DNA of 64,000 nt from Arcuatula senhousia (Eukaryota; Mollusca; Bivalvia; Mytilida; Mytilidae). Positions 10,301-21,315 of the stretch are shown here, one piece after another. A program made the translations under genes and the position numbers. Position 1 is the stretch's first letter. Every line of letters starts with the position of its first letter. The DNA is taken from the NCBI GenBank assembly GCA_963971305.1, contig OZ020307.1, forward strand, positions 63,671,702 through 63,735,701, in the 5' to 3' direction. The notes below the pieces were generated by a model, which made no database searches, was not told the origin of the DNA, and saw only the letters and a program-made list of their open reading frames with translations.

Positions 10301-13300
10301 TACTAGAATGGGATACTTAACTGTATATTTACTATTTTCTATCCTGTCATTTACAAAGTGTAACTTAGTTTATGTAGCCTAGCTCTATAATATTATTTGA
10401 CAATTTTTTATTTTTGTGAATTTGATGTGAACTTTTAATTTTTTTAAGTCCTGTCTTAATGACATGGATGTTTCATTTATTTTAGTTGTATGGGATGTAT
10501 GTTATGATGATGAAAGGCCGTATAGCAAATACAGTTGATCCATGTGTGTCTGAATCTGATGATAATGTTATTATTGAACCCACTAGTAACCCACAACTCA
10601 TCTGGGAGTCTACCCCTATTGAGGGGTGTAACTCAGAAATACTTAACACGTAAGTAATAATCCACAGCTTATCTGTGAGTCTATGCCTATTGAGGGGTGT
10701 AACTCAGAAATACTGAATACGTAAGTAATAATCCACAGCTTATCTGTGAGTCTATGCCTATTGAGGGGTGTAACTCAGAAATACTGAATACGTAAGTAAA
10801 AGTCCACAACTTATCTGTGAGTCGAAGCCTATTGAGGGGTTTTACTCAGAAATACTGAATACATAAGTAACAGTCCACAACTTATCTGGGAGTCAACACC
10901 TATTGAGGGGTGTAACTCAGAAATACTTAATACGTAAGTAATAGTCCACAAGTTCAACTTATTTTTTGTGGCTGTGGATAAGGTCTAAAGAATAATAATA
11001 GCAAAAAATATATTAATAGATAAAGAATAATTACCCTAAAAATCTAAAGAATAGAAAATAATGACCCTTACCAAAACTTTGAAAGAATAGAGAACAAAGG
11101 ACAAACTTTTATAGAGTGAGTTTTCCTGCCATTGCAAAATTTACACATTTACTGAGTAAATCCCAGTTATAAAATGTTAATGTTGGATGGGCAGGCAGGA
11201 AGACATTTTTGTAATGGTTTTCCCAGCAACTAGTAATCACAGCCACTTGATATTTGGTATACAGCATCAGGTGGGGTCCCACAAGGTGGGATTCTGTTTC
11301 AGGTTTATTGCTCACTCACTACCTGTTAAACGAAATCTGGCCAGTTTTTACTTTGACTGATTTTCTTTTACATTTCATAAAAAAAAAAATTTCACTCTTG
11401 ATACTTACTTTTTGTCTCGCCTGCGACTTTACATGTAGTCGCTGAAGGCGAGACATAGGTATTACCTTTCCGGCGGCAGCGGCGGCGGTGGCGGCGAGGG
11501 CGTAAACTTTTTTGTAAGACTTTTGTGGAAAATGAATTACAAGAAAAGTATAATAGCTAGGCATCTGATATTTGGTATACAGACAGTTCGGGTTCTGGTC
11601 TACACAACTGGCACCATGCGGTTCGATCCTGACCTCAATTTCATGGATCAGCGACTCTGTAAACTTAGATGTTTTTTGGGCCAAAATACCCCTTTCTAAG
11701 ACTGGTGGAAAATGAATTAAGTGAAAAGTATAATAGTTAAGCATCTCATATCTGGTATGCAGACACTTTGGTTTATGCTCTATGCAACTGGCGCCATGCC
11801 GTTTGACCGTGACCCCATTTTCATGGTTCAGCGACTCTGTGAACTTAGATGGTTTTTTTGGGCCAAAATACCCCTTTCTTAGACTTTTGTGGAAAATGAA
11901 TTAAGTGCAAAGTATAATAATTAAGCATCTCATATCTGGTATGCAGACACTTTGGGTTATGCTCTATACAACTGGCCCCATGCCGTTTAACCGTGACCCC
12001 ATTTTCATGGTTCAGAGACTCTGTGAACTTCGAGTATTTTTTAGGCAAAAAAACTTCTTTGTATGACTTTTGTGGAAAATGAATCTAGTGAAAAGTATAA
12101 TAGCTAGGCATCTAATATCTGGTATAGAAATATTTAGGGCTATTGTCTATGTAACTGGTGCCATGCTGTCTTAGTTTGACCTCATTTTCATGGTTCAGTG
12201 ACTCTGTGGACTAAGATGATTTTTGGGGCCAAAAACTTCTTTGTAAGACTTTTGTTGAAAATGATTTAAGTGAAAAGTATAATAGCTAGGTATCTAATAT
12301 ATGGTATACAGATGCCTGGATGTATGGTCTAGCAACTGACACCATTCCCTGTGACCATGAAACAATTTTCATGGTTCAGTGACTCTGTGGTCTTAGATTA
12401 TTTTTTGACAATTTAAACTTTTGTGGAAAATAAATTAAGTTAAAAGTATAATAGCTAGGCATCTGATATTTGGTATACAGACATTTTGGGTTTTTGTCTA
12501 CACAACTGACACCATGTTGTGTGACCCTGGCCTCATTTTCAGGGTTCAGTGACTTTGTGAACTTAGATGATTTTTGGATAGAAAATGAGTTCAGTAAAAA
12601 GTATATTATTATAGCTAGGCATCTGATATTTGGGGATTATGGTATACACAACTGACATCAATAAGTAATGTGACCTTGGCTCCATTTTCATGGTTCAATG
12701 ACTAGTAAATGTTGGTCTTTTTTCATTGTTTCTCAATAAGGTATTCAGACATTTTTGTGATTGTTAAATGGAATTCTGTCACCTGCCACATGACCTTGAC
12801 CTTAGCTTTTCTGAAGGCCCAGCTAGACCTTCATTGAGTTCTGTGATGGTGCCGACAGGCGAGACATACTTTAGTGTCAACTCTTGTTTTCTTTTACAAG
12901 CTTGTATGTCATGTATGTTAAAAGTATAAAATAACTATCTTGGGATGAAAATATCATTAACCCTTTCCTGGCTAATGGAGAACATATAAATTTATATTAC
13001 AGAGGGATAGACAATGTAAGGGTACCACTGCACTATAAAGATGGCAGTCCACTTCCCCCTACCGTCAGCAGCAGATATCATATCAAGGTAAAAACATATG
13101 TCTCTTATTAACCCCCCCCCCTTTAGTTTGAATTGGTTTACTTTGGTTTTGTTGGGAAATCCTGTTGGTGTTAAATGTTTTTTTTAACAGTTTGTTATTT
13201 TTTTTTGTTTATGATGTCTGTTTCTTTTTGGTTTTTTTTAGCTCACCTGGCCAACAACCATGTGACCTAATGCAATTACTATGCATTGACATCCTTGGTC

Positions 13301-14961
13301 CATCTTCTGTAAACAAATTTATATTTTAAATGTTTTCCCCTGTAGCTACCAAACTAATATGAATGATATTTTGAAGGAATGATATACGTGTGTATGACAT
13401 ATTGGCAACAAACAATTTTCACATTTAAAGGATTCCAGTAAAGTATACATCACCACTGTTACTAGAAATAGAACATTGGGTAAATCACTTTCAGTGGTTT
13501 ATTACTCAGCAAGAATAGCCGATAGATAAAATCTGAAGGATCTTACTATAGGCTCTTCAGAATCAAAAGCTCTACAAAAACCTCAAAGTTGTCAGATGAC
13601 TTCTTGTAGGGGTAGTATGATCCTTTAAAGTTGAAAAATAACGTTTTTTTTCATGTTTGTCCCCTTAAGAATGCAAAGTATTGCAAATGGAGAAAAGCCT
13701 ACTCAAACTTTCTGCTCATTAAGTTCTACAAAAATCTCTGTTTGGGTTTTCAAAAGAACCTTAATTTTTGGGGTAATATCTAAGCCTTGCAGCTTAAGTT
13801 ACTTTTAGCTTTCTGTAAGAATATTATGATGTATAGTTTTTTTCTTCTCTTCCAGTGTACTTATGAGATAGAAGTTGTAGTAGAGTTGGAGAATCAGAAG
13901 AAAATATCATTAACATTGCCTCTACATTGTGTCAGACAGAAAGAGGATGAAGCAGTGAGTTACCAATGGTTTACATAAAAATAGCTAAATATGTAAAAAA
14001 AAAAACATTCTCACAGGCATATAAAATAATTAGATTACATCTGCTTTGTTATTTGTATAGCAAACAAGTTGCTAAAAATAATCATATTTGACAGTTAGGG
14101 AAAAAGTAAACAAGTAAAAAAAAATGAATCAGTTGTTTAATACATATGTTTATAGGTCATTGTCAAAAGATTTATGCAAATGTTTTTATCAATTTACTTA
14201 AGAAATCAGGCCAATATCTTCATCTTACATAATTGTTGAGTCTTGAACTGTTTTTTTTTCAAAGTTTAATGTATCAAACTTTTTTAGGAAATATGATAAT
14301 TTTTTTCAGTGGACCAAATGGACAGCTCCATCCTGGGTTTATGACACAGAAATAATCACATCAAGTTCAAGATTTAGTGTCCCAGAAAATATTTTAAGTA
14401 AGTTCTAATTTATTACCTGATCCCTATTTAGCTATAATCTGGTTCAACTAATGTGTTCAATCATTCTGTTACTGTTAATTTAAATCTCAAATGTTTAAAA
14501 ATGTTTTGTCATCCAACCACACATATGAAGTGGGAAGTATAGAGTTACCTGTATTAGTTTGTCTAAAGATATGTCTCACTTTAGTGAGATGCCACGTTAA
14601 GGTCTTTATCTTAGGTAATAGACATGGCTAGCATTTATTCCTCACATGCAGGTTGTTTCATTACAGCAGCATTCACTATTAGATGGCAAACTTTGACCCA
14701 CCTTATCTAACTGAGTGACTCTGTTGTTGACCATACCTTGATTTCAAGTTTTGAACCTTTTGTAGGGATATGAGGGATCCTCATGCTCTCCTATATCATC
14801 GATGGAGGTACTCGTTATTGGACCTATTTTTTTCTAAAATAAAGTTTAATAGGTTTAATGAGTTAGATCACATTTCTAGATATTTTTATTTACTTCTATA
14901 ATCTTTTTTTTCAGATGGTGCTGCATTTTCAGGAATTCCAAGATTTCAACCATTAAGCTGA
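4321..14961 (+). CDS. Alpha-arrestin / arrestin domain-containing protein, complete 11-exon gene
   Basis: Cytoplasmic adaptor of the arrestin fold; relatives (ARRDC, TXNIP) link membrane proteins to trafficking and ubiquitin ligases. Eleven exons (4321-4382, 5738-5811, 6593-6682, 7453-7515, 7921-8018, 8940-9170, 10486-10649, 13003-13087, 13856-13954, 14310-14397, 14915-14961) join in frame to 366 aa. Arrestin-N is about residues 1-130, with VVYLNVVNPTAGTGVKVSFE near 21-40, YVFPFRF at 83-89 and ARIQYWITAEL at 112-122. Arrestin-C is about 150-320, with RIIITNNS in exon 6 and CTYEIEVVVEL from 290. The ATG has an in-frame stop 30 bp upstream. No PPxY motif is seen, so NEDD4-ligase recruitment by that route is unlikely. 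No closer subfamily is assigned. It is head to head with CPSF4. Confidence 0.88.
5038..5140 (-). repeat. Dispersed repeat family C copy in arrestin intron 1
   Basis: AGATGTGGAATAAGTGTATG and ACCACAATGGACAACCGCC match the family in minus orientation. Confidence 0.8.
5738..5811 (+). CDS. Alpha-arrestin exon 2
   Basis: 74 nt between TTTTCAG and GTAAGA, encoding VVYLNVVNPTAGTGVKVSFE then GYEH: the first arrestin strands. Confidence 0.92.
6593..6682 (+). CDS. Alpha-arrestin exon 3
   Basis: 90 nt between TATTTCAG and GTAAAT, encoding IYNSGIKDEPEYLVKKQYID and CPFDLYKSE; phases match both neighbours. Confidence 0.9.
6769..6947. mobile_element. CTGTGG...CCACAG MITE in arrestin intron 3
   Basis: Starts CTGTGGATTCATTTATTTTC and ends ACCACAG, flanked by TA on both sides (6767-6768, 6948-6949), as in Tc1/mariner-type insertions. 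A second copy in reverse is at 17453-17661. No coding capacity. Confidence 0.8.
7004..7082. repeat. Perfect hairpin: 39-nt arms, 1-nt centre, arrestin intron 3
   Basis: Arms 7004-7042 and 7044-7082 are exact reverse complements around T7043; the outer arm holds AGAGGGTCAAATATTACTAT. No mismatch was found. Confidence 0.97.
7453..7515 (+). CDS. Alpha-arrestin exon 4
   Basis: 63 nt between TTTTTCAG and GTAATG, encoding DNLGIGSYVFPFRFKLLTDL and P. G-x-Y-x-FPF-x-F is the most diagnostic alpha-arrestin motif. Confidence 0.93.
7921..8018 (+). CDS. Alpha-arrestin exon 5
   Basis: 98 nt after TTTTATAG, encoding SFKGS then WWKARIQYWITAEL. The donor is GTATAA; reading on meets TAA at once, so splicing there is required. 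Confidence 0.88.
8615..8811. mobile_element. Probable MITE in arrestin intron 5
   Basis: Bounded by TGTAAACCAA and its inverse TTGGTTTACA about 197 bp apart, with short TTTATTTTTG motifs inside. Target duplication not certain. Confidence 0.5.
8940..9170 (+). CDS. Alpha-arrestin exon 6
   Basis: 231 nt, phase 0 at both ends, between TTTTTCAG and GTAAGT. Encodes ETQNIVINQPLPC (end of arrestin-N) and the first arrestin-C strands, including VAARLFDH and KIRIIITNNSKVNVKTIYIK. Confidence 0.93.
10486..10649 (+). CDS. Alpha-arrestin exon 7
   Basis: 164 nt after CATTTTAG, encoding LYGMYVMMMKGRIANTVD and an acidic linker ending EGCNSEILN. The last ~65 nt and the GTAAGT donor are copied in tandem downstream. 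Confidence 0.9.
10579..10955 (+). repeat. 71-bp tandem repeat copying the end of exon 7 and its splice donor
   Basis: The first unit is the 3' end of exon 7. Four further units follow in intron 7, each with TTGAGGGG and ACTCAGAAATACT. The GTAAG donor recurs at 10650, 10721, 10792 and 10934; at 10863 it is mutated to ATAAG. Spacing is exactly 71 bp throughout. Confidence 0.95.
11414..12885 (+). mobile_element. Rolling-circle-like element with ~183-bp internal tandem repeats, arrestin intron 7
   Basis: Begins GTCTCGCCTG after a T run, with a small hairpin to AGGCGAGAC. Near the right end is the inverse CAGGCGAGAC (12856-12865), about 20 bp before a T run. Inside, a unit with GAAAATGAATTAAGTG, CATCTCATATCTGGTATGCA and TTCATGGTTCAGCGACTCTG repeats about six times, becoming more diverged rightwards. 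There is also a CGG-rich stretch near 11470. Internal tandem repeats plus inverted subterminal motifs recall Helentron-type non-autonomous elements (inference). Confidence 0.65.
13003..13087 (+). CDS. Alpha-arrestin exon 8
   Basis: 85 nt between TATTACAG and GTAAAA, encoding GIDNVRVPLHYKDGSPLPPT and VSSRYHIK. Confidence 0.9.
13240..13650 (+). mobile_element. Fragment of the AGCTCACCTG element, arrestin intron 8
   Basis: T8 followed by AGCTCACCTGGCC, the same left end as the elements at 16.0 and 58.8 kb. The right end is diverged and not identified. Confidence 0.5.
13856..13954 (+). CDS. Alpha-arrestin exon 9
   Basis: 99 nt, phase 0, between CTTCCAG and GTGAGT. Encodes CTYEIEVVVELENQKKISLT then LPLHCVRQ, the late arrestin-C strands. 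Confidence 0.92.
14310..14397 (+). CDS. Alpha-arrestin exon 10
   Basis: 88 nt between TTTTTCAG and GTAAGT, encoding WTKWTAPSWVYDTEIITSSS and RFSVPENIL. Confidence 0.88.
14915..14961 (+). CDS. Alpha-arrestin exon 11 and stop
   Basis: 47 nt after TTTTTTCAG, encoding GAAFSGIPRFQPLS then TGA. In relatives the tail usually carries PPxY; none is present. Confidence 0.88.
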
Positions 14962-15978
14962 TGTTTTACCCACCTGTTTGCAGATTAGCAAAATGGCATG
15001 ACAAGTCCTGAGATTACTGTTTTGTTTTAACTTTTAAATTAGATTTTTAATTTTCAATCAAAAACTATAAGAATGTGATTTCATACCACATTTTATTTAA
15101 GATTGTTTAATGTATGGTTTTATTGTCATTTAAAAAGACCAAGTTTCAATATATGTATTACTTAATATTATAAGATTGACTTTCTTTTATACTAAATGGT
15201 ATAGTACATGTATAAAAATATCAGTAATATAAATATAAAAAAACCAAAATATTCAGCAATTATTACAATTGAATTTAGAAATGTCTCACTTAGTAAAATG
15301 TGGTAATAATGAAAATATAAAAATATAATTTAAAAAGAGAAAAATGTAAAACAGATAATTAAGCATATGTTTAAGCAGCAAAATATTATGAAATGTAAAA
15401 ATGATGCATTTTATTATTGATTTATTCCTACTTTTTTGCATTGGTATTAAACATCAATCATGAAAAATCTGTTTCTTTGAAGAAAAACATGCTTGATTAC
15501 GCAACATTAACTGTATCATGTCTTTATTATGAAATAAATGGTAGTTATGGCCAGATTATTGCTGAAAGGCTTTTAGAGTGTAATTCTGACTAATAAATTT
15601 TGTATCTCTGCTGTGCTTCACACATTTTTCTGTAATAAAATGAAATGATATTTTATTGGAATGGAGTATAAACATTTTTTTTTTTTTTTTTAACATCTGT
15701 GTAAAGTTATCAAGATCTGTTAACAAATAAATTTTATCTATTTTCTTACAAAATCAGTATTTTTAACACATTTTTTACAACTGCTGCTTTTAACTGCCAG
15801 TTGATAGATAAGGTTTCAAGTTCTCCAACCTCAATTAAAGATTTTTAAAATACTTATTAAGAAGTTTATTTTCTTTTATAGTTAGTCATCTTTTTCTTCA
15901 GATACATGTATCATTTATTTTAAAAGTTTGCAAAACTGTAAGACATGTAAGACCTATTACTCCATAATATCTTAATGT
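14962..15978 (+). other. 3' UTR and downstream flank of the alpha-arrestin gene
   Basis: AT-rich, with several poly(A) signals in the first 700 nt and a T16-18 tract near 15680. No other feature seen. Confidence 0.6.
15592..15597 (+). terminator. Candidate poly(A) signal of the alpha-arrestin gene
   Basis: AATAAA about 630 nt after the stop, followed by a TG-rich stretch (TGTATCTCTGCTGTG). Other AATAAA copies lie near 15534 and 15632, so the site used is uncertain. Confidence 0.5.
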
Positions 15979-15979
15979 T

Positions 15980-16972
15980 TTTAGCTCACCTGACCTGAAG
16001 GGTCATGTGAGCTATTGTCATTGTAAGGTGTCCGTCGTCCGTCCGTCATCCATTAACTTTTCCTCAAAGATCTTCTTCTCTGAAACCACTAAAGGGATTG
16101 CATTGAAACTTGGTATACTTGATCTTTAGGATGTCCTTTACCAAGTTTGTGAATTATATACACGTGGACCAACCAACATGGCCACCGTTGCTAAAAATAG
16201 AACAGGGGGTCAAACCATAGTTTTTGGCTTATAACTTGAAAAGTATAAGAGATAGAGAAAATCTGAAGCAACCCCCCTTTTTCAGCATCAAAAGCTCTAC
16301 AAATCTCTCCATTGAGTCGAAGTTGTGAAAGGACTCCTTATAGGAGTTATTGCCCTTTAATCATCAAAATTGACCATTTTTACAGTTTTTGGACTATATC
16401 TTGAAAACAGTAAGAGCTAGAGGAAAGTTAGCATTGTAGAATTGTTAAGCTCATTGAGATCTACAAAAATGATTTCAGGGTCAAAATTGTCAGATCAGCC
16501 GTTTTAGAGTTATTCCCCTTCAACTGTTTTTTTTTTCCATTAATTTTAACTGATTTTCAAAAATCTTCTTCTCTGAAACCACTGAAGGGATTGCATTGAT
16601 ACTTGGTATACTTGATCTGTAGGATGTCCTCTACCAAGTTTGTGAATTATATACACATAGACCAACCAACATGGCTGCCGTTGCTAAAAATAGAACAGGG
16701 GGGTCAGACCATTGTTTTTGGCTTATAACTTGAAAAGTATAAGAGATAGAGAAAATCCGAAGCAACTTTTCTTGTTCAGCATCAAAAGGTCCTTTCAGGA
16801 GTTATTGCCCTTTAACTGTTTTTTCTATTAATTTAAATGATTTCCAAAAATCTTCTCTGAAACCACTGAAGGGATTGTTTTGCAACTTTGTATACTTGAA
16901 AGTTTGTGAAATTTATTCAAACTTTGGCATAAGAGATCAGGTGAGCGATTCAGGCTCCTGGGAGCCTCTAGT
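15980..16972 (+). mobile_element. Helentron-like non-autonomous element (AGCTCACCTGA family)
   Basis: The left end AGCTCACCTGA is mirrored by TCAGGTGAGCG at 16937-16947, followed by a perfect hairpin GGCTCC-TG-GGAGCC and then TCTAG, with T runs on both flanks. A subterminal inverted repeat, a 3' hairpin, a CTAG end and T/T insertion match Helentron-associated elements. Inside, a ~492-bp unit (from TCTTCTTCTCTGAAACCACT) is repeated twice, with a third partial copy. No Rep/helicase ORF. Confidence 0.7.
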
Positions 16973-17452
16973 TTTTTTTATAAGTATGTGAATGTCCAAC
17001 ATGTAAGGAAGTATATTTTTGTGAACATGATGAAGCAATTATATACTTTTATGTATGTCTCACATGCTTTAGTTAAGCAGATGTTTCAATTACATGTAGT
17101 TTATTTATATTTGCAAATCATGTGTCTGTTTATCTATGTTTTATTAACATTCCCTAGTTTAAGTGATCTGTGATTTAGAAGTTTCATTTTTTGGCATGTT
17201 CATAATAGTGTCATTACATCTTATTTATTTTGCATCTCAAGGGTCATAATAATGTCATAGCATTCATGTATTGAGTTATAACCTTTTTTTCATTATAATG
17301 TTTTATTACAAAGTTCCATAAGAGGTCATAATAGTGTCACAAATACAAAAAAAAAAATTGTTTCATAAATATTTCTTCAATTAGATATCACATATGCCAA
17401 AAGAAAAATAACTCATTTAAATTTTGAAGTTTTAATGTTTAAATGTAAAATA

Positions 17453-17661
17453 CTGTGGTTTTATTATTATTTGTGGAGTATCAATTTTCGTGGTTTTCGT
17501 GGGTAGTCTGGATCCATGAGATTTAATACCCAACGAAAAAGGAAATTTAACATTATTATGTATGCTGCAGATCACAGAACCACGAATTTAAGAATCCACA
17601 AATTGGTCGTTTTTCATCAAACCATGAAAATTGGTATCCAGGAAAATAAATGAATCCACAG
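17453..17661. mobile_element. CTGTGG...CCACAG MITE, second copy (reverse)
   Basis: Reverse-oriented relative of the 6.8-kb element: starts CTGTGGTTTTATTATTATTT, ends TGAATCCACAG, flanked by TA on both sides. Confidence 0.8.
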
Positions 17662-18755
17662 TAAATGTGTTTCTACTGTCAGGGCTTAAGTCTTCCAGAA
17701 AAGTGAGCTTTATTTTGCATTTTAATGACCATGATGGCAATAAATGTTAATTATGATGATGTGCAACAAAGAGGTGTTTTTTTATGGTATATCCAATTGT
17801 TAAGTATTTTTAATTTTATTTTTATTTAACTATGCAATGACCTCCCATAAGCATGATGGTGCAATTGTTTTTATTATATGTTTTACATACTACATGTATT
17901 AAAATGAATTCGATCCAATACTTATAATCAATGGCTTTAGAAGATTGTTTGTTTTATAATAAAACATTTTTTTTGTAATAAATTTTATTGGGTGTCCATG
18001 ACTGGGCATCTTTACCACACATCTGTCTTAAGTTGAATTTGATGATGCTTGTTTGATACAATTTTTTCATAAACTTAGAGAACATTGAAATTACTTATTG
18101 CAACAAAAATTAATAAAAAGTAAATACATTTTTAACTTAAAGAAAATTCTATGGACAAACTTTTAGGCACCCTAAAGCTATTTACATGTACCTTAGGGAA
18201 GTTTTTTTGGCCATTATAGCAAACTGTTTTTCAAATAAACGACTTAAACAACTTAAAATTAGGACTCTAGAATGGAACTAATTGTGATATATAAGATAAT
18301 TACCCCCAGATAATTGTCAGTTTCTATCACTAATTTTGCTGTGAATGTAAAGTTTATTGAATTTATTTCAATATGGCTTTCTTTTATTTAATTTTGCACA
18401 GGTTTAAGCACTGTAGCACAGCTTTGAAAGTGTTACCTAATCATTACTTTTTTCAAATGGTAAGTTACTAACACAATACTTCAAGCCATAAACTACTTCT
18501 CTAAACTTCAACTGTTCTTTCAATTTGAAAATGTTATAATAACATTCCTTTCAATTTGTGTTTTAAATGGTGATTTGGATTGTTAATTAGTACTTTGGAA
18601 ATGAAGCTTCACTTTTCAATGAAACTCACCAGCACGTGGGACCTTGACAACAACTAAAATGCAGTAATTTAAAAAAAAAAATGAGCAACATTTTGCAATT
18701 TTATCAATAAATCTGTGCAAACATTTAAATATTTTTAGCGGAATGTAATTATATA

Positions 18756-18906
18756 CATTGAATGCAATATATTTTGTAATTTTATTGGTGTGTAAAAGCC
18801 TGGACGTTTGCACACATTTTTAACATGAAGTGCTACCTTCATTAAAAATGTGCATTGGGTCCACGCTTTTACACACCAATAAAACTTCAAAATATTACAT
18901 TCAATG
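18756..18906. repeat. ~151-bp fold-back element
   Basis: Left arm TTATTGGTGTGTAAAAGC and right arm GCTTTTACACACCAATAA pair over about 45 nt, extended by CATTGAATG/CATTCAATG at the tips. A second inner stem (CACATTTTTAA / TTAAAAATGTG) makes the whole segment one long hairpin. Confidence 0.85.
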
Positions 18907-19734
18907 AATTGATCAAAATTATTCATTGCATAATTAAATTTTACCACTTGCTTTAAGAAGATATGTTTGTTGACATAATATATGAGTTCATAGCACATCT
19001 TGTTTTAGGTTAAACATGTGTTGAAGTAATTAATTTTATATTTATTTAAACATTCCATGGACATTATGGTGGAATTGATGCTTTGTATTTACTTTTTAAA
19101 AAAAATGACTTTGATCCAATACTTCATAAAACATCCAATGGTTTAAGAATCTGGTTTTTTTTTTTACAATTTAATTCTATAACTTTTTTCTTAAGTTTAT
19201 ATATACTTTTGTTTTATATTTAACAAAAATGCTTTTTTAATAAAGTTTATTCAATTAATAGCATTGTTATAGGCTAATGTTTTTATGTTCAAACTAAATC
19301 TTTTAGATATGAAGACAGGCTTCTACATGATTTTTTACTGGTCCAAAAAGTAGATCAGGCAACTTTTTACTTTGTAAACACTTACAAAAATAACGAGGCA
19401 GGTGAATTTATTTCATTTTATGAAATAGCAATAAAAAGGGACTAAGAGCAATGAAGAGTCCACCTCAAAACAGATGAGGCACATGGGTTTGAGAGACAAA
19501 ATTTTTTGGGGGCCTCATGACTGTCTATTCATAACAAGAATAATAAAGTGCCATAATTTAAATAAAAAATGTTTCATGCATGTACATTATAGCAACATCA
19601 TCAAAATGAGTAGTTTCAACTAGAATAATAGTATTCAACTAGCTATTTAATTGTTATAAAGCAAACTTTTTTGGGGAATAGCAATTTAAAACTAGTTAAA
19701 CAACTTTATAATCCGTCATTTTTTTTGAAATACC

Positions 19735-19845
19735 TGTACCAAGTCAGGACCTTGCAACCTTCAAATTTTTCCGGTAAGTCTTGTTTTGTCTCTTCTCTTG
19801 GACATTGAGATTGATCCTCCAAGTTTGGTAATTCTGTTACTACTT
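19735..19845 (+). mobile_element. PLE family B tail, diverged copy in opposite orientation
   Basis: ACCTGTACCAAGTCAGGACC and CATTGAGATTGATCCTCCAA match the inverse of the tail at 20.05-20.2 kb, so the two lie tail to tail. Confidence 0.7.
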
Positions 19846-20046
19846 TTATTTGATATACTGTACATGTATAAGAAAATTAACTTCAATTATTGATCAGCTT
19901 CTTTGTCCAAACAAATTTTATTACACATTTTCTATGAATGTCAAGTTTATTTAATATACTGGTTTGATGAGTTTCACTTTGATTGAACAAAGATTTTGCA
20001 CTTTAGGACACATTTGAAAGTTTTTTTTTTTTTCAAATTAGTAAAT

Positions 20047-21315
20047 AAAGGTAATAATAAAACTACCGAACTTGAATGATCAATCTCATAGTCCAGAGAA
20101 AATGACAAAAACGAATCAGTCATACCGGAGAACTGGTGGATCGCAATGGTCCTGACTTGGTACAGGCATTTCAAACGAAATGGTGGGTTAAACCAGGTTT
20201 TATGGCGCCAAACCTCCCTCTTCCATTGCGATCTTAGGATCCGGTAATGACCATAGAACACAACATAGTTGTGAGACACAATAGGGATATTGAGGTGATC
20301 ATCTCAGTACAGCACACCAGTCAAACACTAATTAAAACAATTAACTATCATATCTTTTAACTCGATTTTGAACTTTTCTACTAGTGGCTGATAACGAAGA
20401 AAGAATTTTTTTAGTGATCGTATGAGACGTATTTTCTTATAGCCCTGCTTCAAAAGTCGGTCACGAAGAAACCGGTGTCTGATCAAAAAATCTGTGAAAT
20501 GTGTGCAAGCTCTGGCATATCGAATAAGTTGAGAAATATAAACACCGTATGCAGGAGAAGTAGGTATATTGCTCTGTAGATTAGGAAAATTAATAATTTG
20601 AAAATTAAAATCGTCTCGTTTATCGTAAATTTTTGTACTGAGATGACCACCTGGGTCAAATTCGAGGTGCAAATCCAAGAAAGACGTGAAGCAATTAGAT
20701 TCGGTGGTCTCTTTAATCTCCAATTCCGGAGGATATATTGAAGGAATCCAACTACCAAATGAAGTGTTATTGATAGAAAGGACATCGTCAATATATCTGA
20801 ATGTAAGATTAAATGACCTTGCCTCTTTCATCTTCTTGTTCTTTACGAGTCCCTGAAGAAATTCAGTCTCGTAAGAGTATAAAAACAAATCGGCGAGGAG
20901 AGGAGCACAGTTAGTGCCCATTGGAATGCCGATTTGTTGTTGAAAAATCTCTCCTCCGAAGGTGACAAATATGTTGTCAATGAGGAAATCAAGCACACTG
21001 CAAACTTGTTCCAGTGTGTAACAAATTTTATCTTTGAAAGATGTTTTGGAAAAGAATGTAGAATTATAACCCAAAACAACATAATTCCTTGAGTTTGAAA
21101 AGGCTTTTTCGAGAAGTTTTTTCAGTCGACATTTTAGTTTTTCGTGTGGCAAGGTAGTGTATAAAGTTGAAAAATCGAACGTTTTCAAAGAGTGAACCTC
21201 AGAAAATGATCTAGATTTGAAATGATCTAACAAATCTTTTGAGTTTTTCAAAATCCACATATGGTTAATTCCACTATGATTATAAATTACTGACAACACT
21301 TCAAGCCATAAACTA
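20047..21315 (-). mobile_element. Penelope-like retroelement family B, 5'-truncated copy
   Basis: A minus-strand reverse-transcriptase ORF followed by a non-coding 3' tail ending at 20047 (...GTTATTACCTTT read on the minus strand). The same tail occurs alone at 28144, 40.68, 48.41, 56.87 and 57.24 kb. The homology to the 49-51 kb copy stops near 21310, consistent with truncation during target-primed insertion. Confidence 0.7.

Noticed and set aside
11319..12048. ORFs of 141 and 67 codons on the minus strand
   Set aside because: They lie inside the tandem-repeat element and recur with the repeat unit; chance frames.
13787..13978. 63-codon ORF starting at 13787
   Set aside because: Its second half is arrestin exon 9; the first half is intron read-through upstream of the CTTCCAG acceptor.
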